Origin: Bacteroidales bacterium UBA3764 | GTDB taxonomy: Bacteria; Bacteroidota; Bacteroidia; Bacteroidales; UBA932 | Length of the DNA: 9,399 bases | Direction of reading: 5' to 3' | Assembly (NCBI GenBank): GCA_002371115.1 | Contig: DFFY01000039.1 | Location: 438 to 9,836, forward strand | In this document: positions 1 through 7,702 of the stretch, piece by piece | How the letters are laid out: every line of letters starts with the position of its first letter | How positions within the stretch are numbered: the stretch's first letter is position 1 | Notes under the pieces: model-generated | Told to the model about the DNA's origin: nothing | The model's input: only the letters and a program-made list of their open reading frames with translations | Database searches by the model: none | Position numbers and translations under genes: made by a program

Positions 1-2
1 TC

Positions 3-1004
3 CTGGACAACGTGGCCGGCTGGATTCTGGAGCTGGACCGTGGCGAGGGCATCCCCTGGAAAGGCAACTACTCCTCCTGGCTGGACCAGAAGACCAAGCG
101 TCTGGCTGCGGAGGAAAAGGCGGAGAGCAAGCGCCGCAAAACCCTGGAGCGGGAACTGGAATGGGTGCGCATGGCTCCCAAGGCCCGTCAGGCCAAGCAA
201 AAGGCGCGTTTGGGGGCGTACGAGAAGCTGGCATCGGCCGATAGCAAACAGAAGGAAGCCAACCTGGAAATCTATATTCCCAACGGTCCGCACCTGGGCA
301 ACAAGGTCATCCGTTTCAACGACGTTTCAAAGGCCTATGGAGACAAACTCCTGTTCGAGCACCTGAGCTTCGAGCTGCCGCCGGCGGGGATTGTCGGTGT
401 CATCGGCCCCAACGGAGCCGGCAAAACCACCCTGTTCCGTCTCATCATGGGGATGGAGCAGCCGGACAGCGGCTCCATCGAGATTGGCGACACGGTGAAG
501 ATTTCCTACGTGGACCAGCAGCACCGTTCCATAGACCCGGAAAAGACGGTGTACGAGACCATTGCGGGCAATTCCGAATGGGTTCGCATGGGCGGCAGGG
601 ATGTGAACGCCCGCGCCTGGGTGTCCCGCTTCAATTTCTCCGGGGCCGATCAGGAAAAGTTGTGCGGCGTGCTCTCCGGCGGTGAACGCAACCGCCTGCA
701 CCTGGCGCTCACCCTGAAGGACGAGGGCAACGTGCTACTTCTGGACGAACCCACCAACGACGTGGACGTGAACACCATCCGTGCGCTGGAGGAAGGCCTG
801 GAAAACTTTGCCGGCTGCGCCGTGGTGGTGAGCCACGACCGCTGGTTCCTGGACCGCATCGCCACCCACATTCTGGCCTACGAAGGCGAGGGAAAGGTGG
901 TGTTCTTCGAGGGCAATTACCAGGAATACGAGGAGAACCGCAGGCTCCGCCTGGGTCCGGACGCCCAACCTAAACGCTTCAAGTACAAGAAGTTGATGGA
1001 ATAG
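3..1004 (+). CDS. ettA: Energy-dependent translational throttle protein EttA, ABC-F family (3' part only)
   Basis: This is the C-terminal 333 codons of an ABC-F ATPase; the gene begins before the window and the frame is already open at base 3. It opens with the end of the first ABC domain (LDNVAGWILELDRG). A charged interdomain linker follows at about 100-290 (KRRKTLERELEWVR, then a KARQAKQKARL stretch), and then the complete second ABC domain. That domain has Walker A GPNGAGKTT at 405-431, the signature LSGGER at 672-689, Walker B LLLDEP at 735-752 with the catalytic Glu codon at 747-749, and the SHDRWFLDRIATHIL switch from 831. The linker and the end of the protein (LGPDAQPKRFKYKKL) match what I recall of E. 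coli EttA, so this subfamily is preferred over Uup or other ABC-F members. EttA binds the ribosomal E site and gates early elongation according to the ATP/ADP ratio. It is cytosolic. The GTG at 12 is an internal valine codon, not a start. Confidence 0.95.
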   Translation: MDNVAGWILELDRGEGIPWKGNYSSWLDQKTKRLAAEEKAESKRRKTLERELEWVRMAPKARQAKQKARLGAYEKLASADSKQKEANLEIYIPNGPHLGNKVIRFNDVSKAYGDKLLFEHLSFELPPAGIVGVIGPNGAGKTTLFRLIMGMEQPDSGSIEIGDTVKISYVDQQHRSIDPEKTVYETIAGNSEWVRMGGRDVNARAWVSRFNFSGADQEKLCGVLSGGERNRLHLALTLKDEGNVLLLDEPTNDVDVNTIRALEEGLENFAGCAVVVSHDRWFLDRIATHILAYEGEGKVVFFEGNYQEYEENRRLRLGPDAQPKRFKYKKLME

Positions 1005-1039
1005 CCAGTGGCTGGTTACATGAATAGACGACTTGCCTT

Positions 1040-2002
1040 ATGAGAAAACTTTTTACTTTCTTCCTTGTTTGTGCCTGTCTGGCATCCTGCGCCGGTGAAC
1101 AGCCTTACCCTAACCGCGCTGCAGGCATTATCGCCCAAATCCACAATCCCCAGTCCCGGTATGTAGTGGTGGCCTGCCACCGCGGTGACTGGCGCAACTA
1201 TCCGGAGAATTCCATTCCCGCCATCGAGAGCGTCATCCGGATGGGGGCCGACATCGTGGAACTGGACGTCCACATGACCGCAGACTCCGTGTTGGTGCTC
1301 TGCCATGACGCCGATGTAAAGCGCACCACCAATTTCTCCAAGGTGTTCCGCTCCGAGCCCGACAAGAGCGCCAAGGTGGCGGACCTTACCCTGGCGGAAA
1401 TCAAGCGCCTGAGCCTCAAGCGCGCACATGGCGTGGAGATTGACACCATGCGCATGCCCACCCTGGAGGAGGCGCTCCGCTGCACCAAGGACCGCATCTG
1501 CGTAAATATCGACAAGGGGTATGACTACTATGACGCCGCCCTGAAAGTCTGCGAGAAGCTGGGTGTGACGGACCAGGTGCTCATCAAGGGCAAGAAGCCC
1601 ATTGACGTGGTGGCTGAGCACGAAAAGCCCTACCCGCACAACATGATGTATATGCCCATCGTGGACATCCAGAAGGAAAAGGGCCGGAAACTGCTTCAGT
1701 CTTATCTGGACCAGGGTGTAGTGCCGCTGGCCTACGAGGTGTGCTGGCAGCGCAACGACGACGGCGCCTTTGCCGATGCCGCCGCCAAAATCATCGCCCA
1801 GGGTTCCAAGGTGTGGGTGAACACCATCTGGGCCTCCCTGTGCGGCGGTGACGGAAACGACGACGACGCCGCCTTTGCCTGCAAGGACCCCGGCGAGGTA
1901 TATCAGCAGTACATGGATGCAGGCGTATCCATGATTCAGACCGACCGCCCTGAACTCCTGATAGGCTGGCTCCGGAAACACGGACATCATACCCTCAGAT
2001 AA
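1040..2002 (+). CDS. Glycerophosphodiester phosphodiesterase lipoprotein (GDPD family)
   Basis: A 320-residue protein with a lipoprotein signal peptide (MRKLFTFFLVCACLASC, lipidation at Cys17), so probably exported and membrane-anchored. The GDPD active-site pattern is clear: H47-R48-G followed by PENS at 55-58, E74 and D76 in the VELDVH motif, and H89 in the LCHD motif. The usual family ending is present (MIQTDRPELLIGWL). GDPD enzymes use a divalent metal to split glycerophosphodiesters into glycerol-3-phosphate and an alcohol. The gene lies 35 bases after ettA and only 3 bases before the GlpT-like transporter gene, so transcription with the transporter is likely and the product of one is a plausible substrate of the other. 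The start was chosen because it gives a compact signal peptide with a canonical lipobox. No Shine-Dalgarno sequence is visible, as is usual in Bacteroidetes. The exact substrate, and whether the name glpQ applies, cannot be settled from sequence. Confidence 0.93.
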   Translation: MRKLFTFFLVCACLASCAGEQPYPNRAAGIIAQIHNPQSRYVVVACHRGDWRNYPENSIPAIESVIRMGADIVELDVHMTADSVLVLCHDADVKRTTNFSKVFRSEPDKSAKVADLTLAEIKRLSLKRAHGVEIDTMRMPTLEEALRCTKDRICVNIDKGYDYYDAALKVCEKLGVTDQVLIKGKKPIDVVAEHEKPYPHNMMYMPIVDIQKEKGRKLLQSYLDQGVVPLAYEVCWQRNDDGAFADAAAKIIAQGSKVWVNTIWASLCGGDGNDDDAAFACKDPGEVYQQYMDAGVSMIQTDRPELLIGWLRKHGHHTLR

Positions 2003-2005
2003 GTT

Positions 2006-3367
2006 ATGGTTGAGAGCAAACTCGTAAAGAAATACAAAAGCCGTCGCATGCAGACCTTCGTGGCGGCTACGCTGGGTTATGCCCTGTATTATGTGTGCCG
2101 CCTCTCGATGGGCGTGATGAAGCAGCCGCTCATCGATGCGGGGCTGCTGAGCGCCACCCAACTGGGCGTGATTGGCGCCTGCCTGTACTGGGTGTACGCC
2201 GTAGGCAAGCTTGTGAACGGATTCCTGGCCGACAGCGCCAACATCAAGCGTTTCATGGCCACCGGCATCCTCATTTCCGTGGGCATGAATTTCCTGATGG
2301 GCATCCTGGGTGTGAGCGCCTTGAAGGGAAGTATCGCCAACGGGGCGCTCTTCGGCGGGTTCTGCCTGCTGTGGGGCATCAACGGCTGGGCCCAGAGCAT
2401 GGGCGCCCCGGCCTGTATCGTGTCCCTTTCGCGGTGGATGCCGTTGAAGGTGAGGGGGACTTTTTACGGTATTTTCAGCGCCTCCCACAACATCGGCGAG
2501 GGCCTGTCCTTCATCTTTGTGGGCTCCATCGTGGCGGCCTTGGGCTGGAAGTGGGGCTTCTTCGGGGCTGCGCTGGGCGGCATTGTGGGCCTGGTGCTGG
2601 TGCTCCTGTTCTTCCATGATTCTCCCGAGAGCCAGGGGCTTCCGCCCGTGGAAGTGGTTTCCGGCGAGATGACGCAGGAAGAGTACGACATCGTGAGCGG
2701 AGACCGCCTGAAGCAGGCCGAGAAAGGCCGGGCGCTCCAGCGGCAGGAAACCCGCCGCATGCAGAGGGCCGTCATCAAGAATCCCGGCGTTTGGATTCTG
2801 GCCGCGGCATCGGCCTTCATGTATATGAGCCGATACGCCATCAACGAGTGGGGAACCATCTTCCTTCAGGAAGCCAAGGGTTATTCCCTCGGCGAGGCCG
2901 CAACTGTAATCGGCATCAATCCCGTGTTCGGCATCATCGGCACGGTAGTGAGCGGATGGCTGTCGGATGTGCTTTTCAAGGGCGACCGCCGCTATCCTGC
3001 GTTTGTGGCCGGCATCCTTGAAGCCATCGCCCTTACGCTGTTCCTCTATGGCGGCCCTGCAAAGTGGGTCAACATCCTCGCAATGGTGCTCTTCGGGGTG
3101 GCCATCGGCGTACTGATTGCCTTCCTTGGCGGCCTTATGGCCATCGATCTTGTCCCCAGGAAAGCTTCCGGTGCGGCGCTCGGCATTGTGGGCATTGCAT
3201 CCTATGCCGCGGCCGGCCTGCAGAACATTGTGACCGGTCTGCTGATGGACAGCGGCGACGCCGGCACCCACGACTTTACCTACGTAAGCATTTTCTGGCT
3301 GGGCGCAGCCGTGATTTCCTTCCTGCTGCCCCTTCTTAACTGGAAACGTAAACAGCAGAATATCTGA
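2006..3367 (+). CDS. MFS organophosphate:phosphate antiporter, GlpT/UhpT type (probable glycerol-3-phosphate transporter)
   Basis: A 453-residue inner-membrane protein of the major facilitator superfamily with about 12 hydrophobic segments and a hydrophilic central loop at about 205-258. Resemblance to E. coli GlpT is clear. YYVCRLSM carries R32 where GlpT has the phosphate-binding R45. SASHNIGEG carries H161 where GlpT has H165. YMSRYAINEWG carries R276 where GlpT has R269. The HDSPESQGLPP stretch at the start of the central loop is also typical of this family. Members exchange a sugar phosphate or glycerol phosphate for inorganic phosphate. The preceding glycerophosphodiesterase gene ends 3 bases upstream, which makes glycerol-3-phosphate the most likely substrate; UhpT- or UhpC-like specificity cannot be excluded from sequence alone. 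The gene ends 39 bases before the convergent serine hydrolase gene. Confidence 0.9.
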   Translation: MVESKLVKKYKSRRMQTFVAATLGYALYYVCRLSMGVMKQPLIDAGLLSATQLGVIGACLYWVYAVGKLVNGFLADSANIKRFMATGILISVGMNFLMGILGVSALKGSIANGALFGGFCLLWGINGWAQSMGAPACIVSLSRWMPLKVRGTFYGIFSASHNIGEGLSFIFVGSIVAALGWKWGFFGAALGGIVGLVLVLLFFHDSPESQGLPPVEVVSGEMTQEEYDIVSGDRLKQAEKGRALQRQETRRMQRAVIKNPGVWILAAASAFMYMSRYAINEWGTIFLQEAKGYSLGEAATVIGINPVFGIIGTVVSGWLSDVLFKGDRRYPAFVAGILEAIALTLFLYGGPAKWVNILAMVLFGVAIGVLIAFLGGLMAIDLVPRKASGAALGIVGIASYAAAGLQNIVTGLLMDSGDAGTHDFTYVSIFWLGAAVISFLLPLLNWKRKQQNI

Positions 3368-3379
3368 GAAGACATGCAC

Positions 3380-3416
3380 CCGGGGGAGTGGTAGAAAAAG
3401 CCGCTCCTACTCCCGG
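3380..3416. terminator. Imperfect inverted repeat between convergent genes, possible bidirectional terminator
   Basis: The left arm at 3380-3394 (ccgggggagtggtag) can pair with the right arm at 3404-3416 (ctcctactcccgg), with a 2-base bulge, one wobble and one mismatch. The intervening bases form an A-rich loop. It lies between the transporter stop (ends 3367) and the hydrolase stop (3407-3409), overlapping the end of the hydrolase gene. Neither side has a clear T-run, so classical intrinsic termination is not well supported. The call rests mainly on the position between converging genes. Confidence 0.35.
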
Positions 3417-4630
3417 AACAAATCCCTGCGGGGCAGCTTTTCACTGAAGCGGCCCCGCAGGTTCTCAAACAGGGCGGCGATGTTGTGGGCAAAGCGGGAG
3501 CCGCGCCAGGTGGAGGTGTTGGCGATAAATACCCAGCACTCGTCGTCGGGGAAGGTTTTTATCAGGGCCTGCGTGCCGGAGAAGGAGCCGGAGCGGGTCC
3601 ATTCGCCCGTGGGCTTGGTGTCGTTCCAGCCAAGGGAGAAGGTGTCTGGGTCATAATAGGTGGTCATCTGGGTGACGGAAAACGGTACCAGAATGTCTTC
3701 CACCGGGCCCCGGCCATCGATGCAGGCTACCAGGCGGGCCAGTTCGGCGGCGGAACCCGTCCAGCCGCCGGCGCCCAGCGAGCCGTGTACGTCATTTCCG
3801 CCATAGCATTTTTCTACGGAGGCGTACTTGCCGTCAAAGGAGACGGTCAAGGGTGCGTCGGCGTGCATGTAATAGCGCGTTTCTCCGGGATGGCGGTCTT
3901 CCAGGTAATTGCCGGCCAGCTTGAACCCGCGGCACAGGGCAGGGGAGAACACCTCCTCCTGCATAAATTCCTCATAGGACATTCCGGACACTTCTTCAAT
4001 GATGAGCGACAGCAGCAGGAAACCCAGGTTGGAGTACTCCTGCGAGGTGCCGGGCTCGTAGGCCAGATGGCGGCCCAGCTGCTTGCGCAGCAGCGCCTCT
4101 ATGGAGGGATAAGGCGAGAACACCGGGTCTCCGCCGCGGGAGGTGAACCCCGCCTGGTGCCGCAGCAGGTGCTCCACCGTAATCAGGTAATAGTCATCGT
4201 CCTTGATGTAGCTGTCGTAGCGTGTCAAAACCCCATACGGACCGAAGACCGGCGTGTCCAAATACACCAGCCCCTTTTCCTGCAGCCGCATGATGCCGAT
4301 GGCCGTGAGGAGCTTCGATACGGAGGCCAGCCGCAGCGTGGTGCCGGGCGTCATGGGCGTGGAGGCATCGGCCATGCCGTAGCCACGGGCATACAGCAGG
4401 GAGTCGTTCCGCATGACGGCCAGGGAGACCCCGTGCAGGCCCCAGAAGTCCATGAAACTGTCCACCACGGCGTCCATGGCGGGCAGGGTCGATAGGTCAT
4501 TGGTGAGATACCCGTTCAGCGAATCCCGCCAGTGGACGGGCTCCTTGACCGGATTGGACGGTCCCCGGTGCCCGCACATGAAGGCGCAGCCCAGGGCCAG
4601 CGTAAGCAGTATGACGCCCGCCTTCCTCAC
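3407..4630 (-). CDS. Serine hydrolase, beta-lactamase/penicillin-binding-protein-like (class C fold)
   Basis: A 407-residue exported protein beginning with a hydrophobic segment (RKAGVILLTLALGC). Cys15 may be lipidated, but the lipobox (ALGC) is not ideal. The beta-lactamase-related fold is shown by S103-V-S-K106 (SxxK nucleophile motif in LRLASVSKLL), Y199-S-N201 (YxN motif) and the region around 345-371 (RSGSFSGTQALI, then WVFIANTS). In that region the usual HTGSLPGT-like third motif has Arg346 where His is expected. Such proteins include esterases, D-amino-acid peptidases and peptidoglycan-active enzymes, so the substrate is unknown. A GTG start at 4630 is preferred: it overlaps the TGA stop of the upstream kinase-like gene in a GTGA arrangement and leads straight into the signal sequence. 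The frame stays open upstream to an ATG at 4711, but that adds 27 arginine- and glycine-rich residues antisense-like in character and lying inside the kinase gene. It is the last gene of the leftward operon. Confidence 0.87.
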   Translation of the reverse strand: MRKAGVILLTLALGCAFMCGHRGPSNPVKEPVHWRDSLNGYLTNDLSTLPAMDAVVDSFMDFWGLHGVSLAVMRNDSLLYARGYGMADASTPMTPGTTLRLASVSKLLTAIGIMRLQEKGLVYLDTPVFGPYGVLTRYDSYIKDDDYYLITVEHLLRHQAGFTSRGGDPVFSPYPSIEALLRKQLGRHLAYEPGTSQEYSNLGFLLLSLIIEEVSGMSYEEFMQEEVFSPALCRGFKLAGNYLEDRHPGETRYYMHADAPLTVSFDGKYASVEKCYGGNDVHGSLGAGGWTGSAAELARLVACIDGRGPVEDILVPFSVTQMTTYYDPDTFSLGWNDTKPTGEWTRSGSFSGTQALIKTFPDDECWVFIANTSTWRGSRFAHNIAALFENLRGRFSEKLPRRDLFRE

Positions 4631-5244
4631 TTGATTTTTCCACAGCGGCGGCCGAAATCGACAATGAGCTCCGCCGTGCCTTCCACCCCCAGGACGGAAC
4701 TGTCCACACACAGGTGGTAGTTGGCGGCCTGTCCCCAGGCCCCGAAGGTATAGTAATTATAGTAGGTCTCGCGCGTGCGGTCCTTGCGGCGCATGAGTTT
4801 CTCCGCGTCGTCGGCACTGAGCCCCTCGCTTTTCTCCAGACTCCGGATGCGGTACTCTTCCGGGGCCGTGACAAATACGTTGAGGCAGTCCATGTCCCGG
4901 AGGATATAGTCCGCACAGCGGCCGATGAAAATGGCATCGCCCTTGGAGGCAATGCTGCGGATAACCTCGCTCTGAATCTTGAACAGGACGTTGTCGTTCA
5001 CGTAACCGCCGTCCATGTAGCCCAGGCGGCTGGACGCAAAGAAACTGGAAAAGGAGAACAGGCTTTTTTCCTCCGCATGGGCAAAGAGGCTCTTGGAATA
5101 GCCTTCTTCTTCCGCCGCTTGGGAAATGAGCGCATTGTCATAAAACGGGATTCCCAGTTTTTTGCCGATCGCATGGCCGATATGGCCGCCGGCGCTGCCG
5201 AAAGACCGGCCGATGGTAATGATGGTATGCATATCCTTTGTCAT
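4627..5244 (-). CDS. Cytidylate kinase-like family protein
   Basis: About 205 residues. The N-terminus IITIGRSFGSAGGHIG replaces a canonical P-loop with the glycine-rich form typical of the cytidylate kinase-like family. KKLGIPFYDNALIS and AIFIGRCADYIL follow, then an arginine-rich lid-like region (EKLMRRKDRTRETYYNYYT) and the late YHLCVDSSVLGVEG segment. The family is related to nucleoside monophosphate kinases, but its true substrate is not established, so cmk is not assigned. Two starts are possible: ATG at 5244, which lies inside a palindromic repeat, and ATG at 5232 (MHTIITIGRS), which lies just outside it and gives the more usual family N-terminus. The longer form is listed and the shorter is at least as likely. 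The stop overlaps the GTG start of the serine hydrolase by 4 bases. It is a cytosolic protein encoded directly after a MATE transporter. Confidence 0.88.
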   Translation of the reverse strand: MTKDMHTIITIGRSFGSAGGHIGHAIGKKLGIPFYDNALISQAAEEEGYSKSLFAHAEEKSLFSFSSFFASSRLGYMDGGYVNDNVLFKIQSEVIRSIASKGDAIFIGRCADYILRDMDCLNVFVTAPEEYRIRSLEKSEGLSADDAEKLMRRKDRTRETYYNYYTFGAWGQAANYHLCVDSSVLGVEGTAELIVDFGRRCGKIK

Positions 5245-5265
5245 TCTGAACGAAGTGAAGAATCT
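5239..5265 (+). repeat. Small palindromic repeat, unit A, at the MATE/kinase-like gene junction
   Basis: A 27-base element starting TGTCATTCTGAACG and ending GTGAAGAATCT. Its ends pair as ATTCT with AGAAT around a short loop. It begins and ends like the units in the DHH phosphoesterase gene (TGTCAT at the start, ATCT at the end). It covers the whole space between the MATE stop and the first possible kinase start. On the - strand it contains the ATG at 5244-5242, and its last two bases are part of the MATE stop codon (5266-5264). From memory, sequences of this type (TCATTCTGA, GAAGAATCT) recur many times in some Bacteroidetes genomes; a genome-wide count would confirm this. Confidence 0.72.
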
Positions 5266-6664
5266 ATATCTTGCTCCCTAAAATAGCCGGATCGTCCCCG
5301 TCCTTGAGCTTGCTGAGCTTGCGGATCAGGCTCCATCCCATAAGGATGGTGATGACGGCGGCAATGGTGTCGGCGATGGGGAAACTGTACCAGACACCGC
5401 TCTCCGATTCCATGAGCGGCGGCAGGATATAGATGCAGGGCAGCAAAAACAGCAGCTGCCGGGACAGGGAGAGGAAAATGGACTTGTTCACCATGCCCAG
5501 GCACTGGAACAGGTTGGTGGTGACCATTTGGAAGCCGATAATGGGGAAGGCCAGGTTCATGACCCGGAGCCCGTGGGCGGCTTTCTCAATGAGCACCGGG
5601 TCCGAGGTGAAGATGCGCACCATGGGACCGGAAAGGAATTCGGAAAAGACGAAGCCCACCATCATCACCAGGCTGGCCCAACCGGCCGTTTTGAGATATA
5701 CCTCCCGCACGCGGCTGTACTGCCGGGCGCCGTAATTGTACCCGGCAATGGGCTGCATGCCCTGGTTGAAGCCCATCACAATCATCACGAAGAGAAAGGA
5801 GATGCGGTTCACGATGCCATACGCGCCTATGGCCAGGTCTCCGCCCCATTTCACCAGCTGCTGGTTGATGAACAGCACCACGATGCAGCTGGCCAGGTTC
5901 ATCAGGAACGGCCCCATGCCGATGGCGAGGGAGTCCTTGGCAATTTTCCAGTCCACCCGGAACATCTTGAGCGAACGGGGCAGGTGCAGGAAACGGTTTG
6001 GGTTCAGGAAGTACCACAGCGTATAGCCCAGCGCCAGGCACTGGCACAGGACGGTGGCCAGCGCCGCGCCCTGAATGCCCAGCCCCAGCGTAAAGATGAA
6101 AATGGGGTCCAGGATGGCATTGGCCGATACCGTGAACAGGGTGAGCCCCATGGCGAGCTTGGGATTGCCGGAGGAGCGGATGATGGCGTTGAGGCCAAAG
6201 TACAGGTGCGTGACGGCATTGCCCAAGGCAATGATGGTCATGTAGTTACGGGCAAAGGGAAGGGTGGCGTCCGACGCCCCGAAAAAGCGGAGAATCGGGT
6301 CCATCCACAGGAGCATCACGGCGGTGAAAAAGACGCCGGTGAGGATGTTCAGGCTGATGTCGTTGCACAGCACCTTGCCGGCCACCTTGTAGTTCTTCTG
6401 GCCCAGCAGCACGGAAATCATGGTGGCGGCGCCCACGCCCACCAGCGTTCCGAACGCCGTGGAAATGTTCATGAGCGGGAACGTGACGGCCAGGCCGGCG
6501 ATGCTCAGCGAACCTACATCGGCAATATGGCCGATATAGACGCTGTCCACCATGTTATAGAGCGAGGACGCGGTCATGGCGATGATGCCGGGGACCGCGT
6601 ATTGCCGGATGAGCGAATTGACGGGCCTCGTGCCCAGTTCTGTAGGGATGGCTCCTGTACTCAT
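5264..6664 (-). CDS. MATE family multidrug/Na+ or H+-coupled efflux transporter
   Basis: A 466-residue integral membrane protein with about 12 hydrophobic segments arranged as two homologous halves. The first half opens with the family-typical SLIRQYAVPGIIAMTASSLYNMVDSVYIGH. The segment VGVGAATMISVLLGQKN and, in the second half, MGFNQGMQPIAGYNYGAR are also characteristic of MATE proteins. These transporters export cationic or aromatic compounds using ion gradients; the substrate here is unknown. ATG at 6664 is preferred because it overlaps the TGA of the upstream FKBP gene as ATGA and gives the normal family length. The frame remains open to 6775, but those 37 extra residues lie within the FKBP gene and are non-hydrophobic and out of character. 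The TAG stop at 5264-5266 overlaps the end of palindromic repeat unit A. Confidence 0.93.
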   Translation of the reverse strand: MSTGAIPTELGTRPVNSLIRQYAVPGIIAMTASSLYNMVDSVYIGHIADVGSLSIAGLAVTFPLMNISTAFGTLVGVGAATMISVLLGQKNYKVAGKVLCNDISLNILTGVFFTAVMLLWMDPILRFFGASDATLPFARNYMTIIALGNAVTHLYFGLNAIIRSSGNPKLAMGLTLFTVSANAILDPIFIFTLGLGIQGAALATVLCQCLALGYTLWYFLNPNRFLHLPRSLKMFRVDWKIAKDSLAIGMGPFLMNLASCIVVLFINQQLVKWGGDLAIGAYGIVNRISFLFVMIVMGFNQGMQPIAGYNYGARQYSRVREVYLKTAGWASLVMMVGFVFSEFLSGPMVRIFTSDPVLIEKAAHGLRVMNLAFPIIGFQMVTTNLFQCLGMVNKSIFLSLSRQLLFLLPCIYILPPLMESESGVWYSFPIADTIAAVITILMGWSLIRKLSKLKDGDDPAILGSKI

Positions 6665-7701
6665 TCTTCCTCGTCGTCCTCCACAATCTCCAGTACAAAG
6701 ATGAGCGGGGAGTAAGGGGGGATGCCCTGACCGCTTCCGGAACTGCTGTAGCCCAGGTTGGAGGTGAACAGGCACACGGCACGCTGGCCCACGAACACCA
6801 TTTGGCTCAGACCGCCCTGGAATCCGCTGATGAGCGAAGAGCTGCCCATCTTGATGTTGGAGACGGTGGAGGAGTAAGTGACGCTCACCGGAGCGTAGGT
6901 TTTGCCGGTGACATAATAAATGTTGTTGTCCTTGGCAATTTTTTCGTCGGTGGTGTCGAAGGCCTGTCCGTTCAGCAAATAGCCCGTGTAGTTGATGGTG
7001 AGGGTGGTGTCACGGGAAAAATGGTGCTTTCCTGCAAATGCCGTGGTGTCGGAGAAGAAATAGAAGGTGCCTTCCACGGCTTCCTGGGTGTAAGAAATGC
7101 TTTTTTCGCGGCCCACGCCATAGTGCCGTTTCACATAGGTTTCCAGGCTGTCGATTTCCGTGCGCAGGACATCGTTCGTCTGCCCGTGCAGCCAGACTTC
7201 ATAAATCAGGTGGGCCTCCGTGGTGCAGGCGTTGAGATAGTCCTCCAGGGAGCTCAGGCGGCTGGTGTTCAGCAGCCAGGAGGGGACGACGGCTTTGCGG
7301 TAACCGCCCACCTGCATGCCGTCTAAAAGCATGTCCAGGCCGCTGTAGCTTTTTCCGTTGCCCTGAGCCATGTAGCGCGGTCCGTAATAGTTGCTGGAAT
7401 CATAGGTGCCCAGCTGTTGGGCCACTTTGGCCTCGGTGGTGCTGCTGATGGTTCCGTCCAGGTTGCGGATGGTATAAGTGGCATAGACGTAGGCGGAATC
7501 CGGATGCCAGGGCTTTCCGTCGCCTTTTTCTTCGGCCAGGATGTACAGCCCGTCTTCGTTGGGCTTTATGTCGGGGTAATACTTGGCCATGAACATGTCC
7601 AGGTATGCTTTGGCCTTCTGGCCGGTATTCCAGGTGGCTTCCTTGGCGCAGCCGGTGGCAACGAGGCACAGGACGGCGGCCAGGGGGAGGAGTTTTCTCA
7701 T
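6661..7701 (-). CDS. FKBP-type peptidyl-prolyl isomerase lipoprotein with two FKBP-like domains
   Basis: A 346-residue lipoprotein (MRKLLPLAAVLCLVATGC, lipidation at Cys18). The C-terminal domain, about 230-341, is a recognisable FKBP: LTINYTGYLLNGQAFDTT with the FD pair at 248-249, then LISGFQGGLSQMVFVGQRA and GIPPYSPLIFVLEIVE. An earlier region, about 66-172, has the same strand order but lacks the FD pair: VYATYTIRNLDGT, then SGLDMLLDGMQVGGYRKAVVPSWL and finally AHLIYEVWL. I read this as a degenerate FKBP-like domain. FKBPs isomerise X-Pro bonds or act as chaperones; this one would act outside the cytoplasm, at a membrane. ATG at 7701 is preferred: it follows the upstream TGA after one base (TGATATG) and starts the signal peptide directly. 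ATGs at 7710 and 7722 are in-frame alternatives. The tail is acidic (EDDEEE). The stop overlaps the MATE start as ATGA. Confidence 0.9.
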   Translation of the reverse strand: MRKLLPLAAVLCLVATGCAKEATWNTGQKAKAYLDMFMAKYYPDIKPNEDGLYILAEEKGDGKPWHPDSAYVYATYTIRNLDGTISSTTEAKVAQQLGTYDSSNYYGPRYMAQGNGKSYSGLDMLLDGMQVGGYRKAVVPSWLLNTSRLSSLEDYLNACTTEAHLIYEVWLHGQTNDVLRTEIDSLETYVKRHYGVGREKSISYTQEAVEGTFYFFSDTTAFAGKHHFSRDTTLTINYTGYLLNGQAFDTTDEKIAKDNNIYYVTGKTYAPVSVTYSSTVSNIKMGSSSLISGFQGGLSQMVFVGQRAVCLFTSNLGYSSSGSGQGIPPYSPLIFVLEIVEDDEEE

Positions 7702-7702
7702 A

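Noticed and set aside
1005..1039. Possible promoter or terminator between ettA and the phosphodiesterase gene
   Set aside because: The 35-base gap has only a 4-base-pair stem (ccagtggctgg) with no T-run, and no TAnnTTTG element, so no site is supported.
1016..3379. A 787-codon open frame on the - strand lying opposite the phosphodiesterase and transporter genes
   Set aside because: It spans two genes that have clear family motifs on the + strand. Its translation is rich in His, Gly, Ala and Gln with no domain or membrane pattern, and it results from high GC and codon bias in the antisense frame. It is notable only for its length.
3485..4495. A 336-codon open frame on the + strand opposite the serine hydrolase gene
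   Set aside because: It is a shadow of the hydrolase, which has SxxK and YxN motifs and a sensible signal sequence on the - strand.
4631..4711. Extended N-terminus of the serine hydrolase from an ATG at 4711
   Set aside because: It would overlap the kinase-like gene by 85 bases and put an Arg/Gly/His-rich stretch ahead of a signal peptide. The GTG at 4630 fits the signal peptide and the GTGA overlap.
5528..6715. A 395-codon open frame on the + strand opposite the MATE gene
   Set aside because: It is antisense to a well-supported membrane protein gene. The product is polar and His/Gly/Glu-rich, without family features.
6665..6775. Extended N-terminus of the MATE transporter from 6775
   Set aside because: The extra 37 residues lie in the FKBP coding region and do not resemble MATE N-termini. 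ATG at 6664 gives the ATGA overlap and normal length.
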